A stretch of 64,000 nucleotides of DNA from the NCBI GenBank assembly GCA_964244725.1, contig CAXTJQ010000007.1, positions 124,001 to 188,000 on the forward strand. The letters run 5' to 3'. Shown here piece after piece: positions 7,546-16,224 of this stretch; the first letter of the stretch is position 1; every line of letters begins with the position of its first letter. The DNA is from Kumtagia sp964244725. Lineage in GTDB: Bacteria > Pseudomonadota > Alphaproteobacteria > Rhizobiales > Rhizobiaceae. A model generated the notes under the pieces. It did no database searches. It saw only the letters and a program-made list of their open reading frames with translations, and had not been told where the DNA came from. Made by a program: the position numbers and the translations under genes.

Positions 7546-8790
7546 ATGAAGATCCATAGACGCGCACTCCTGGCCCTGGCGCTCGCCACCGGCCTGACCA
7601 TGCCTTCGCTGGCGATGGCGCAAGAAAGCATCAAGATTGGCCTGCTCGCCACGTTCGAGGGCCCCTTCACCGTGCTCGGCGAGGACGGCCAGCGCGGCGC
7701 GCAGACCGCGCTCGACGAGGTCGGCGGCATGGTCGCCGGCAAGACGATCGAGATCGTCAAGGGTTCGTCCGACGCCTCGCCCGACAGCGCGGTGCGCGCG
7801 GCGCGCAAGCTCGTCGAACAGGACGGCGTCAAGGCGATGGTCGGGCCGCTGTCCGGCGACGAGGGGATCGCGGTGAAGGACTACGCCAAGACGCATCTCG
7901 ACGTGACCTTCGCCAACGGCGCTTCAGCCGCGCAGGACACGACGTTCCGCGACCCCGCGCCCAACTTCTTCCGCTTCGGCACGGACGGCGCGCAATGGAT
8001 GGCCGGTCTCGGGACCTACGCCTTCAACGACAAGGGCTACAAAACCGTCGCCACCGTCGCCGAGGACTATTCATTCCCCTACACGCAGGTGTTCGGCTTC
8101 ATGGCCGAGTTCTGCAAGGCGGGCGGCCATGTGCCGTCGAAATCCTGGGTGCCGATCGGCAATAAGGACTATTCCTCGGTCATCGCCGCTATCCCCGACG
8201 ATGTCGACGCCATCTACGTCGCGCTCGGCGGCGCGGACGGGGTCAACTTCCTGACGCAGTACCAGCAAGCCGGCGGCGCCGCGCCGCTGGTCGGCGGCTC
8301 GATCACCGTCGACCAGACGGTGCTGACCTCGAAGGGCAAGATCCGCGACGTGCTGATCGGTACGCCGTCGGCCGGTCCGATCGCCGACACCAACGACACC
8401 GCGCCGTGGAAGGCCTTCGTCGAGCAATACAAGAAGCAGCCCGGCGCGTTTCCTTCGCCATCCCTCTTCGCCCATGCCTACTACCTCAACATGAAGGCGA
8501 TGATCATGGCGCTGGAGAGCGTCAAGGGCGACACGTCGGACGGCGGCAAGGCGCTTCAGGAGGCGCTCGCCAAGGTCTCGTTCGAGGGCCCGACCGGCAA
8601 GGTCTCGCTCGACGCCAACCGCAACGCCATCGCCGACATCTTCCTCACCGAAGTGTCCGAAGGCTCGGACGGCAACCTCTACAACAAGCTCGTCAAGGTC
8701 ATCCCGCAGGTCAACCAGACGCTGGGCATCGATCCGGCCGAGTTCATGAAGCTCGGCGCGGTCAGCCGCGACAACCCGGCCTGTCCGTGA
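7546..8790 (+). CDS. Branched-chain-type ABC transporter substrate-binding protein, LivK-like
   Basis: This 414-residue periplasmic binding protein has a Sec signal peptide (MKIHRRALLALALATGL, cleavage expected after MAMA at about residue 25). The mature part begins with the family start ESIKIGLLATFEGPFTVLGEDG. Other landmarks are the two-lobe features VRAARKLVEQDGVKAMVGPL and NGASAAQD. I chose ATG 7546 because GGGAGG lies five bases upstream and because the signal peptide then starts correctly; an in-frame ATG at 7507 gives an unlikely extension. It captures the ligand for the LivHM channel. Unusually for this operon, a 166-base inverted-repeat element lies between it and livG. Confidence 0.92.
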   Translation: MKIHRRALLALALATGLTMPSLAMAQESIKIGLLATFEGPFTVLGEDGQRGAQTALDEVGGMVAGKTIEIVKGSSDASPDSAVRAARKLVEQDGVKAMVGPLSGDEGIAVKDYAKTHLDVTFANGASAAQDTTFRDPAPNFFRFGTDGAQWMAGLGTYAFNDKGYKTVATVAEDYSFPYTQVFGFMAEFCKAGGHVPSKSWVPIGNKDYSSVIAAIPDDVDAIYVALGGADGVNFLTQYQQAGGAAPLVGGSITVDQTVLTSKGKIRDVLIGTPSAGPIADTNDTAPWKAFVEQYKKQPGAFPSPSLFAHAYYLNMKAMIMALESVKGDTSDGGKALQEALAKVSFEGPTGKVSLDANRNAIADIFLTEVSEGSDGNLYNKLVKVIPQVNQTLGIDPAEFMKLGAVSRDNPACP

Positions 8791-8806
8791 AGTGCTAGGG
8801 ATTCCC

Positions 8807-8972
8807 TTCTCCCCTCGAGGGAGAAGGCGCCCGATGGGGCGAATGAGGGGTGTGGAAAGAGATGCGACATCTGATTTCAGGGATCGCAATCGTCGATATG
8901 GTCGGACTGTCGCGTCTCGGCGAACACCCTTCATCCGACTTCGCTCAGCCGCCTTCTCCCGCAAGGGGAGAA
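8807..8972. repeat. Long inverted-repeat intergenic element (RIME/BIME-like)
   Basis: Two arms, 8807-8852 and 8925-8972, are imperfect inverted copies of each other. Each arm has its own small hairpin: TTCTCCCCTCGAGGGAGAA in the left arm and CTTCTCCCGCAAGGGGAGAA in the right arm. The outer ends pair over roughly 45 bases, leaving a central loop of about 70 bases. Elements with this CTTCTCCC...GGGAGAAG layout are known as dispersed intergenic repeats in rhizobial genomes. Here it sits inside an operon, between livK and livG, where it could stabilise the livK end of the message or attenuate the ATPase genes. Confidence 0.7.
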
Positions 8973-8998
8973 TGGAGAGAAACCATTGCAGTCGAGTA

Positions 8999-9784
8999 AT
9001 GCCTGAACCCCGCGCCACGTCCGGCCTCACGAACTCCGGCGCCTATGCGCTGGAGCTTGACGGCGTCGCGCGGCATTTCGGGGCGCTTGTCGCGCTCACC
9101 GGCATCAATCTGCGGGTGACGGCCGGCGAACGGCGCGCCGTGCTCGGCTCCAACGGCGCCGGCAAGACGACGTTGTTCAACGCCATTACCGGCGATTTCC
9201 TGCCGACCGCCGGGAAAATCCGTTTCTTCGGCGAGGATATCACCACGCTGCCCGCGCATGAGCGCGTCCGGCGCGGGCTGCGCCGCACCTACCAGATCTC
9301 GCAATTGTTCAAGGGCCTGTCCGTTCTCGACGGCATCTTCCTCGCATGCCGGGGCGTGTCGCGCCGCCGCTTCTCGCTGCTGCGCCCGGGCGAGCGCGAC
9401 GTGACCATGGCGCAGGCGGAATCGATCCTGCAAGCGGTTCATCTCGAAGCGATCCGCGACCGGCTCGTCGCCTCACTGTCGCATGGCCAGCAGCGCCAGA
9501 TGGAAATCGCGCTGGCGCTCGCCGGCGCGCCGCGCTTCATCCTGTTCGACGAGCCGGCGGCCGGACTGTCGCCGACCGAACGGCGCGACCTGGTGGCGAT
9601 CCTCCAGGCGCTGCCGCGCCATATCGGATACGTCATCATCGAGCACGACCTCGACGTAGCGCTGCGCGTGTCGGACCATGTGACGATGATGCACAATGGC
9701 CGCATCTTCAAGGAAGGCACGCCGGCCGAGATCGAGGCCGATCCCCAAGTTCAAGAAATCTACCTCGGGGGCAAGCATGGCTGA
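8999..9784 (+). CDS. Branched-chain-type ABC transporter ATP-binding protein, LivG-like
   Basis: This 261-residue ATPase has Walker A GSNGAGKT (50-57), the LivG-specific RRTYQISQLF Q-loop region, signature LSHGQQ, Walker B ILFDEP and the IIEHDLD switch histidine. It energises the LivHM channel together with the LivF-like subunit. The start is not certain: ATG 8999 gives a protein of normal length, while ATG 8972 lies directly after the GGGGAG of the repeat element with very short spacing. The repeat may have displaced the original leader. Its stop lies inside the next gene (8-base overlap). Confidence 0.9.
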   Translation: MPEPRATSGLTNSGAYALELDGVARHFGALVALTGINLRVTAGERRAVLGSNGAGKTTLFNAITGDFLPTAGKIRFFGEDITTLPAHERVRRGLRRTYQISQLFKGLSVLDGIFLACRGVSRRRFSLLRPGERDVTMAQAESILQAVHLEAIRDRLVASLSHGQQRQMEIALALAGAPRFILFDEPAAGLSPTERRDLVAILQALPRHIGYVIIEHDLDVALRVSDHVTMMHNGRIFKEGTPAEIEADPQVQEIYLGGKHG

Positions 9785-11972
9785 GCGCGCCTCCCGATCC
9801 CCGCTGAGGATCGACGACCTCCACGTCTATTACGGCGAGAGCCATGCCATCCAGGGCGTGTCCCTCGCGTTGGAGCGCGGCGTATTGTCGGTCGTCGGCC
9901 GCAACGGTATGGGCAAGACCACGCTATGCAACACCATCGTCGGCCTGAAACGCGCCGAGTCCGGGTCGATCCGCGTCGACGGGCGCGAGATTTCCTCGCT
10001 CGAACCACACGAGATCCACCGCCTCGGCGTCGGCTACGTGCCGCAGGGCCGCCGCGTCTGGCCGAGCCTTTCGGTGGACGAGCATCTGCGTCTTGCGGCC
10101 AGCGGACGGCGCGACGCGGCGTGGACCGTGGACCGCGTCTACCAGACCTTTCCGCGCCTGTTCGAGCGGCGCGGCAATGGCGGCTCGCAGTTGTCGGGCG
10201 GCGAGCAGCAAATGCTGGCGATTTCCCGCGCGCTGCTGTCCGACCCGAAGCTGCTGGTCATGGACGAGCCGACCGAGGGCCTCGCGCCCGTCATCGTCGG
10301 CCAGGTCGAGCGCATGCTTGTCACGCTCGCCGAGGAAGGCGAGATGGCGATCCTGGTGATCGAGCAGAACATCGGCGTCGCCACCTCCGTCTCCGACCGG
10401 GTCGCGATCATGGTCAACGGCCGCATCAACCGTATCATGGACGCCAAGCTGCTGGCCGCCGACAGGGAGTTGCAGCAGCGCCTGCTCGGGGTCGGCCGGC
10501 ATGGCGAGGAGGAGCCGACGCCGGCCGAAGCCGCCGAGGCGCGCGAGCAGGTCGCCGAGATCTACCGCATCGAGCGCGCCGGCATCGATTCGACCGACAA
10601 CACCTACCGCCCCGTGGTCGCGCTTCCGAACCGCTGGAACGTTCCGGTCACGACCATGCGCGAGGCCGCCGTCGCCCACGCGGCGCCACCGGAGGAAGCG
10701 GCGTCGGCGACGCTGTTCGCGATCCCCTTCGCCGAGCGGATCGGCCGCACGGCGGTGGTCGCCGGCACGTTCGACACCAAGGGCCGCGAACTGCGCTTCA
10801 TGGCGGACCGGCTGAAGGCGCTCGGCATCCCGGTCCGCACCGTCGACCTGTCGACCTCCGGCAAGCCGTCGAGCGCCGACGTGCCGGCCATGCAGGTCGC
10901 GTCGATGCATCCCGGCGGCCCGTCGGCGGTCATGTCAGGCGACCGCGGCGGCGCCGTCGGCGCGATGGCGGACGCCTTCGCGCGCTGGATCGGCCAGCAG
11001 CGCGGGATCGGCGGCGTCCTTTCGGCGGGCGGCTCGGGCGGCACGACGCTCGCCACCGCCGGCATGCGCGCGTTGCCCGTGGGCATCCCGAAGATCATGG
11101 TCTCGACGGTCGCCGCCGGCGACGTGGCCAAATATGTCGGCCCGGCCGACATCATGATGTTTCATTCCGTCGCCGACGTTCAGGGCCTGAATTCGATCAC
11201 CGAGCAGGTGCTGGCGAACGCCGCGCACGCCATGGCCGGGATGATCGCGCAACTGCCATCCGCGGACGCTCGCGAAGCCAGGCGCAAGCTCGCGCGGCCG
11301 GCGATCGGCATCACCATGTTCGGCGTGACGACGCCCTGCGTGCAGGCGGTGACCAGACAGCTCGAAGCCGACTACGACTGCCTCGTCTTCCACGCCACCG
11401 GCATCGGCGGCCGGTCGATGGAGAACCTCGCCGATTCGCGATTGCTGTCGGGCCTGCTCGACATCACGACGACCGAGGTCGCCGACATGATCGTCGGCGG
11501 CGCGTTCGCGGCGGATGCCGACCGCTTCGGCGCGGCGATCCGCACCGGCCTGCCCTATGTCGGCTCGGTCGGCGCGCTCGACATGGTCAATTTCGGCGCG
11601 CGCGAGACGGTGCCGGACAAATTCCGCGGGCGGAAATTCGTCGTCCACAATCCGAACGTGACGCTGATGCGCACGACGCGCGACGAGAACCGCGCCTTCG
11701 GCGAATGGATCGGCGGCAGGCTGAACGCGATGAGCGGGCCGGTGCGATTCCTCTTGCCTGAAGGCGGCGTGTCGATGCTCGACGCGCCCGGCCAGCCGTT
11801 CTTCGACCCGGAAGCCGACAATGCGCTGTTCGAGGCGATCGAAAAGACGGTCCGCGCCACGTCGTCGCGTCAGGTCGCCAGGGTCCGGGCCAACATCAAC
11901 GACGCGGCCTTCGTCGGCGCGCTCGTCGACGCCTTCGCCGCCATCGCGCCGAAACTGCAGAGACGGGCGTGA
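9777..11972 (+). CDS. Fusion of LivF-like ABC ATPase and Tm-1-like/UPF0261 protein
   Basis: One uninterrupted frame of 731 residues encodes two known proteins. Residues 1-240 are a LivF-type ATPase: Walker A GRNGMGKT (41-48), signature LSGGEQQ (139-145), Walker B LLVMDEP (159-165), switch VIEQN. Residues about 241-320 form a Glu/Ala-rich linker. Residues about 325-731 are a Tm-1-like ATP-binding domain (UPF0261): AVVAGTFDTKGRELRFMA, GGSGGTTLATAG and STVAAGDVAKYVGPADIMMF are its hallmark loops. Tm-1 proteins are known from a plant virus-inhibiting factor and from bacterial UPF0261 proteins of unclear catabolic role. The start at 9777 overlaps the livG stop by eight bases. The fusion ties an unknown catalytic or binding step to the transporter. 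Confidence 0.9.
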   Translation: MAERASRSPLRIDDLHVYYGESHAIQGVSLALERGVLSVVGRNGMGKTTLCNTIVGLKRAESGSIRVDGREISSLEPHEIHRLGVGYVPQGRRVWPSLSVDEHLRLAASGRRDAAWTVDRVYQTFPRLFERRGNGGSQLSGGEQQMLAISRALLSDPKLLVMDEPTEGLAPVIVGQVERMLVTLAEEGEMAILVIEQNIGVATSVSDRVAIMVNGRINRIMDAKLLAADRELQQRLLGVGRHGEEEPTPAEAAEAREQVAEIYRIERAGIDSTDNTYRPVVALPNRWNVPVTTMREAAVAHAAPPEEAASATLFAIPFAERIGRTAVVAGTFDTKGRELRFMADRLKALGIPVRTVDLSTSGKPSSADVPAMQVASMHPGGPSAVMSGDRGGAVGAMADAFARWIGQQRGIGGVLSAGGSGGTTLATAGMRALPVGIPKIMVSTVAAGDVAKYVGPADIMMFHSVADVQGLNSITEQVLANAAHAMAGMIAQLPSADAREARRKLARPAIGITMFGVTTPCVQAVTRQLEADYDCLVFHATGIGGRSMENLADSRLLSGLLDITTTEVADMIVGGAFAADADRFGAAIRTGLPYVGSVGALDMVNFGARETVPDKFRGRKFVVHNPNVTLMRTTRDENRAFGEWIGGRLNAMSGPVRFLLPEGGVSMLDAPGQPFFDPEADNALFEAIEKTVRATSSRQVARVRANINDAAFVGALVDAFAAIAPKLQRRA

Positions 11973-12029
11973 TGCGTTTGTTTGTTTGCGCCGCTCTCGG
12001 GCTGGCCGCTTTTGTCGGGAGACTGAACC

Positions 12030-14222
12030 ATGGCCGCTGAAACTTTTGGCGCATTTCTTCTGTGGCTGATCCTTGTCGCGATCGTCGTGGTGATCGCGGT
12101 GTATATCTTGCGCTGGCTGTACCGCCGCTCGACCAAGGAGACCGCGTTCGTGCGGACCGGCTTCATGGGCGAGAAGGTGGTCGTCAACGGCGGCGCCTTC
12201 GTCATTCCCGTCCTGCACGAGATCACGCCGGTCAACATGAACGTGCAGCGCATCGAGGTGCGGCGCGAGCACGCGATGGGGCTTATCACCAAGAACCGCA
12301 TGCGCGTCGACCTTATCGCCGAGTTCTTCGTCCGCGTCGGAGCGAGCGGGGCGTTGGTCTCCGCCGCCGCGCAGACGCTCGGCCGCCGCACGCTACAACC
12401 GGACGGCATCCGCGAGCTGCTCGAGGGCAAGTTCGCCGGCGCGCTGCGCACCGTGGCGGCGCAGATGACGCTGGAGGAGATGCACGAACTGCGCGGCGAC
12501 TATGCCGCCCGCGTGCGCGAGCTCGCCGCCGAGTCGCTCGCCGCCAACGGGCTGGAACTGGAGAGCGTCGCGATCGTCGATCTCGACCAGACCAGCCTCG
12601 AATATTTCGACCCGTCGAACGCCTTCGACGCCGAGGGGCTGACGCAACTCACGGAATCGATCGAGAACCGGCGCAAGATGCGCAACGAGATCGAGCAGCG
12701 CACGCTGGTCGACATCCGCAGCCAAAACCTCGACACGCAGCGCCGGGTCCTCGAGATCGACCGCGAGACCGAGTATGCGCGGCTGGAGCAGGAGCGCGAG
12801 GTCGAGATCCGCCGCGCCTCGCAGCGCTCCGAACTCGTCCGCGAACGCGCGCTGCGGGATCAGGAATCCGAACAGGCGCAACTGACCGCGCGCGAGGCGA
12901 TCGAGATTTCGCGGCTTTCCCAGGAGCGCAGCATCACCGAGCAGCGCATCCGCAGCGAGGAAGATACCCAGCGGCGCGAGATCGCGCGGCGTCGTTCGCT
13001 CGACGAGACCGAAATGCGGATGCGCGAGCTGACCGAGCGCGAGCAGATCGCGCTGGACCTGTCGCTGGAGCGCGCCCGCATCGAGCGCGACAGCGCGCAG
13101 CGCGAGCTGGAGATCGAACGCAAGCAGTCGCTCGAAATCGTCGAACTGGCGCGTCAGATCGCGCTCGCCGAGAAATCGCTGGAGGTCACCCGGGCCGAGG
13201 CCGAGAAGCGGCGCGCCGAGATCGCGGAGACCCAGACCACCGAGACGGCGCGGATCGGCCAGGAGCGCGCGCTCGACGAGGTGCGGATCGCGCGCGAACG
13301 CCATCTCGAAGCGCTGCAGATCGCCAAGCGGCAGGCCTTCGAGGAGGCGGAGCTGTCCTCCAGCGAGGAGATCGAGCGGGCCCGCATCACCACCGAGCGC
13401 GGCATCGAGGAGGCGCGGCTGATCAAGCAGCGCGATATCCGCCAGATGGCGCTCGAAGGCGACCAGCAGATCGAGCTCGCCGAAATCCAGAAGGCGATCG
13501 AGATCGCCCGGAAGACGCAGGAGCGGTCCTCGGCGATCGCCGCGTCGGAAGCCGTGCGCGCCAAGGCGATCCAGGCCGAGGAACAGGCCTTCACGACCCG
13601 CGAGCGCGAAATCGCGGAGCGCCGCAAGCTCACCGACCTGATCGGCGCCGCGCGCGAGGCGGAGCGCGACGCGATCCGCGTGACCTCATCGGCGGACGCC
13701 GAGATGAAGGCGGCGCGCAGCCTCGCCGAAGCACGGACGATCGCCGCGACCGCCAACGCCGAGGCCGAGAAGATCAGGGCTCTGGCGGCGGCCGAACGCT
13801 ACGCCGTCGACGCCGAGGGCAACCGCGCCTTGAACGAGGCCGAGAACATGCTGTCCGACCAGGCGCGCGCCAGCCGGACGCGCGCGAAGATCCTCGACAA
13901 GATCGAAGGGATCGTGCGCGAGAGCGTCAAGCCGATGGAGAAGATCGAGGGGATCAAGATCCTGCATGTCGACGGGATGAATGGCGGGAACGGCGCTGGC
14001 GGCGCGCGCAACGTCACCGACGAGGTCATCGACTCGGCGCTGCGCTACCGCGTCCAGGCGCCGATGATCGACAGTCTGATGAAGGAGATCGGCATCGAGG
14101 GCGGCTCGCTCGGCCGCATGACCGACGTGCTGCGCGACGCCAAGGATATTTCGAGCCTGGTCGAGAAGAAGGGCATAGCCAGGAACGGCAAGCACGACGA
14201 AGACGACGACCGTGACCACTAG
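12030..14222 (+). CDS. Flotillin-like SPFH-domain membrane protein, unusually long
   Basis: This 730-residue protein has one N-terminal membrane segment (about 7-30, LLWLILVAIVVVIAVYIL), an SPFH/flotillin domain (about 35-200, including VVNGGAFVIPVLHEI and NMNVQRIEV) and then a coiled coil of roughly 400 residues (about 215-620) rich in Glu, Arg, Ala and Gln. A short flotillin C-terminal region follows, with SVKPMEKIEGIKILHVDG, and an acidic tail. Flotillins scaffold membrane microdomains; E. coli YqiK has about 550 residues, so the coiled coil here is extended. No NfeD partner is adjacent. It follows the transporter fusion after 57 bases, with GGGAG before its ATG, and may be read from the same message. 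Confidence 0.88.
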   Translation: MAAETFGAFLLWLILVAIVVVIAVYILRWLYRRSTKETAFVRTGFMGEKVVVNGGAFVIPVLHEITPVNMNVQRIEVRREHAMGLITKNRMRVDLIAEFFVRVGASGALVSAAAQTLGRRTLQPDGIRELLEGKFAGALRTVAAQMTLEEMHELRGDYAARVRELAAESLAANGLELESVAIVDLDQTSLEYFDPSNAFDAEGLTQLTESIENRRKMRNEIEQRTLVDIRSQNLDTQRRVLEIDRETEYARLEQEREVEIRRASQRSELVRERALRDQESEQAQLTAREAIEISRLSQERSITEQRIRSEEDTQRREIARRRSLDETEMRMRELTEREQIALDLSLERARIERDSAQRELEIERKQSLEIVELARQIALAEKSLEVTRAEAEKRRAEIAETQTTETARIGQERALDEVRIARERHLEALQIAKRQAFEEAELSSSEEIERARITTERGIEEARLIKQRDIRQMALEGDQQIELAEIQKAIEIARKTQERSSAIAASEAVRAKAIQAEEQAFTTREREIAERRKLTDLIGAAREAERDAIRVTSSADAEMKAARSLAEARTIAATANAEAEKIRALAAAERYAVDAEGNRALNEAENMLSDQARASRTRAKILDKIEGIVRESVKPMEKIEGIKILHVDGMNGGNGAGGARNVTDEVIDSALRYRVQAPMIDSLMKEIGIEGGSLGRMTDVLRDAKDISSLVEKKGIARNGKHDEDDDRDH

Positions 14223-14239
14223 CGTCGCGTTTCGATAGC

Positions 14240-14677
14240 ATGCCCAAGATTTTCGTCTCATCGGTCATCCCGGCTCCCGCCGCCGAGGTTTGGAGGGTCG
14301 TGCGCGACTTCAACGCGCTGCCGAAATGGACGCCGTTCGTGGCCGAGAGCCGCATCGAGCAGACCGCGCGTCCCGACCAGATCGGCTGCATCCGCAACTT
14401 CAGCCTCAGGGCCGGCGGGCGCATCCGCGAGCGGCTGCTGGCGCTGTCGGACTACGACCTGTCCTGCACCTATTCCATTATCGAAAGCCCGATGGCGGTC
14501 GAGAACTACATCTCGACGCTGGCGCTGGCCCCGGTGACGGACGGCAATGCAACCTTCGCCTCCTGGCAGGCGGATTTCGATTGCACGCCCGAGCAGGAGG
14601 CGGCGCTGACGCAGCAAATCGGCGTCGGCGTCTTCCAGGCCGGGCTCACCGCGCTGAAAACCCGCTTCGGCCGCTGA
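14240..14677 (+). CDS. SRPBCC-fold protein
   Basis: This 145-residue protein has the START/SRPBCC pattern: an N-terminal strand and helix (SSVIPAPAAEVWRVVRDFNALPKWTP compressed into residues 6-32), a central antiparallel sheet and a long C-terminal helix (about 120-143, GVFQAGLTALKTRF). The fold binds hydrophobic ligands; catalysis cannot be inferred. It begins 17 bases after the flotillin stop and is followed after five bases by a clear paralogue of similar sequence, so the two arose by tandem duplication. Both share RDFN, LSD, PVTDG(N/D)ATF and (F/Y)QAG positions. Function unknown. Confidence 0.8.
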   Translation: MPKIFVSSVIPAPAAEVWRVVRDFNALPKWTPFVAESRIEQTARPDQIGCIRNFSLRAGGRIRERLLALSDYDLSCTYSIIESPMAVENYISTLALAPVTDGNATFASWQADFDCTPEQEAALTQQIGVGVFQAGLTALKTRFGR

Positions 14678-14682
14678 GCTTC

Positions 14683-16224
14683 ATGGTTGAGATCCGGCAA
14701 AGCACGATCATCGATGCGCCGATCGAATCCGTCTGGTCGATCCTGCGCGACTTCAACGGCCACGACAGGTGGCATCCGGCGATCGCGTCGAGCGTCATCG
14801 AGGGCGGCCGGCCGGCCGACATGATCGGCGCGGTGCGTGCGTTCCGGCTGGACGATGGCGGCGAATTGCGCGAGCAACTGCTCTCGCTATCGGACAGGGA
14901 CCACGCCTTCACCTATTGCCTGCTGGGGTCGCCCCTACCCCTGATGGGCTATGTCGCGTCGGTCACGCTCAAGCCGGTGACGGACGGCGACGCGACCTTC
15001 TGGGAATGGCGCTCGGAATTTCACCCGCCCGCCGCGCGCCGCGCCGAACTGGTCAAGCTGGTTACGGAGGACATCTACCAGGCCGGGTTTCGGGCCATTG
15101 CCAAGCAGTTCGACATGCGGTCGAAGAACACCGTATCCGAAATGCGACGGCTGGAGCGACCGCAACCGTCTCGGAGCCTCGCGCCGCCGCCTTCAGCGCG
15201 GGGCGGAGCCGGGAAGCGAAGCGAGGCCATGCAAGCCAATTGGCCGATGAGCACGAACGCCATCGTCATCGAACGCTACGGCGGCCCCGATGTCATGCAG
15301 TTGAGGAAGATTCCACTGCGGCCGCCGGCCGACGGCGAAGTGCTCATCCGCCATACGGCGATCGGCGTCAATTTTATCGACGTGTATTGCAGGACCGGCT
15401 ACTTCGATCTTCTCCAACTGCCCGGCGTACCCGGCATGGAGGCGGCCGGCGTCGTGGAGATGGTCGGCTCCGGCGTCGCCGGCCTGTCGGTCGGCGATCG
15501 CGTGGCCTATGCCTGCCCGCCGGTCGGCGCCTATTGCGAACGCCGCGCCATGTCGCCGGATTTCGTCGTTCGCCTTTCGCCCGACACTCCCGACGATATC
15601 GCGGCCGCCTCCCTTCTCAAGGGCGTGACCGCGAGTTTCCTCTTGCACGACGTGCATGCCGTCCAGCCGGGCGAAACCATACTCATTCACGCCGCGGCGG
15701 GCGGCGTCGGCCAGTTGCTGGTTCAATGGGCCCGCCATCTCGGCGCAAGGGTGATCGCGACGGTCTCATCGGACGAGAAGGCCGGCCTCGTGGCGAAACT
15801 CGGGGCCGACCATGTCGTCGTCTATTCGCGCGAAGACTTCGTCGACGCAGCGATGCGGCTCACCGAGGGCCGGGGCGTCGATGTCGCCTATGACGCGGTT
15901 GGGAACGATACGTTCGGCGACTCCATCGCGGCGCTCGGCAGACGGGGTCATCTGGTCAGCTTCGGTCAAGCGTCGGGACCGGTCGGCAATTGGGACATCG
16001 GACGCTTTTCGTCAAAGTCGATCACCGTCTCCAGGCCGAACTACGCGCATTATATCGAAACCCCCGCCATGCTGGCGTCGCATGTCACCCGCTTTTTCGG
16101 CGTGTTTCGCAATGGGGCTGTCCGCGTCGAGCCGCCGACGCCCTACCGTCTCGAGGAGGCCGCCGAGGCGCATCGCGCGATCGAGTCGCGGCGCACGACG
16201 GGCGCATTGATTTTGAGGACTTAG
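14683..16224 (+). CDS. SRPBCC domain in frame with NADPH:quinone oxidoreductase
   Basis: A single 513-residue frame begins at ATG 14683. Residues 1-145 are a second SRPBCC domain, paralogous to the preceding gene. Residues 146-188 are a low-complexity linker rich in Arg, Pro and Ser. From Met189 a complete quinone oxidoreductase of the MDR superfamily follows: substrate-side GVNFIDVYCRTGYF, NADPH-binding HAAAGGVGQLLVQWA and the C-terminal AHRAIESRRTTGALIL. It either is a true fusion or represents two genes whose separating stop codon was lost; ATG 15247 (or 15229) could serve as an internal start but has no strong ribosome site. Its stop overlaps the convergent cupin gene by four bases. Confidence 0.78.
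   Translation: MVEIRQSTIIDAPIESVWSILRDFNGHDRWHPAIASSVIEGGRPADMIGAVRAFRLDDGGELREQLLSLSDRDHAFTYCLLGSPLPLMGYVASVTLKPVTDGDATFWEWRSEFHPPAARRAELVKLVTEDIYQAGFRAIAKQFDMRSKNTVSEMRRLERPQPSRSLAPPPSARGGAGKRSEAMQANWPMSTNAIVIERYGGPDVMQLRKIPLRPPADGEVLIRHTAIGVNFIDVYCRTGYFDLLQLPGVPGMEAAGVVEMVGSGVAGLSVGDRVAYACPPVGAYCERRAMSPDFVVRLSPDTPDDIAAASLLKGVTASFLLHDVHAVQPGETILIHAAAGGVGQLLVQWARHLGARVIATVSSDEKAGLVAKLGADHVVVYSREDFVDAAMRLTEGRGVDVAYDAVGNDTFGDSIAALGRRGHLVSFGQASGPVGNWDIGRFSSKSITVSRPNYAHYIETPAMLASHVTRFFGVFRNGAVRVEPPTPYRLEEAAEAHRAIESRRTTGALILRT

Noticed and set aside
12062..14215. 717-codon plus-strand frame overlapping the flotillin gene
   Set aside because: Its translation is an Arg/Ala/Asp-rich shadow of the coiled-coil codons. 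The other frame has a membrane segment, SPFH domain and ribosome site.
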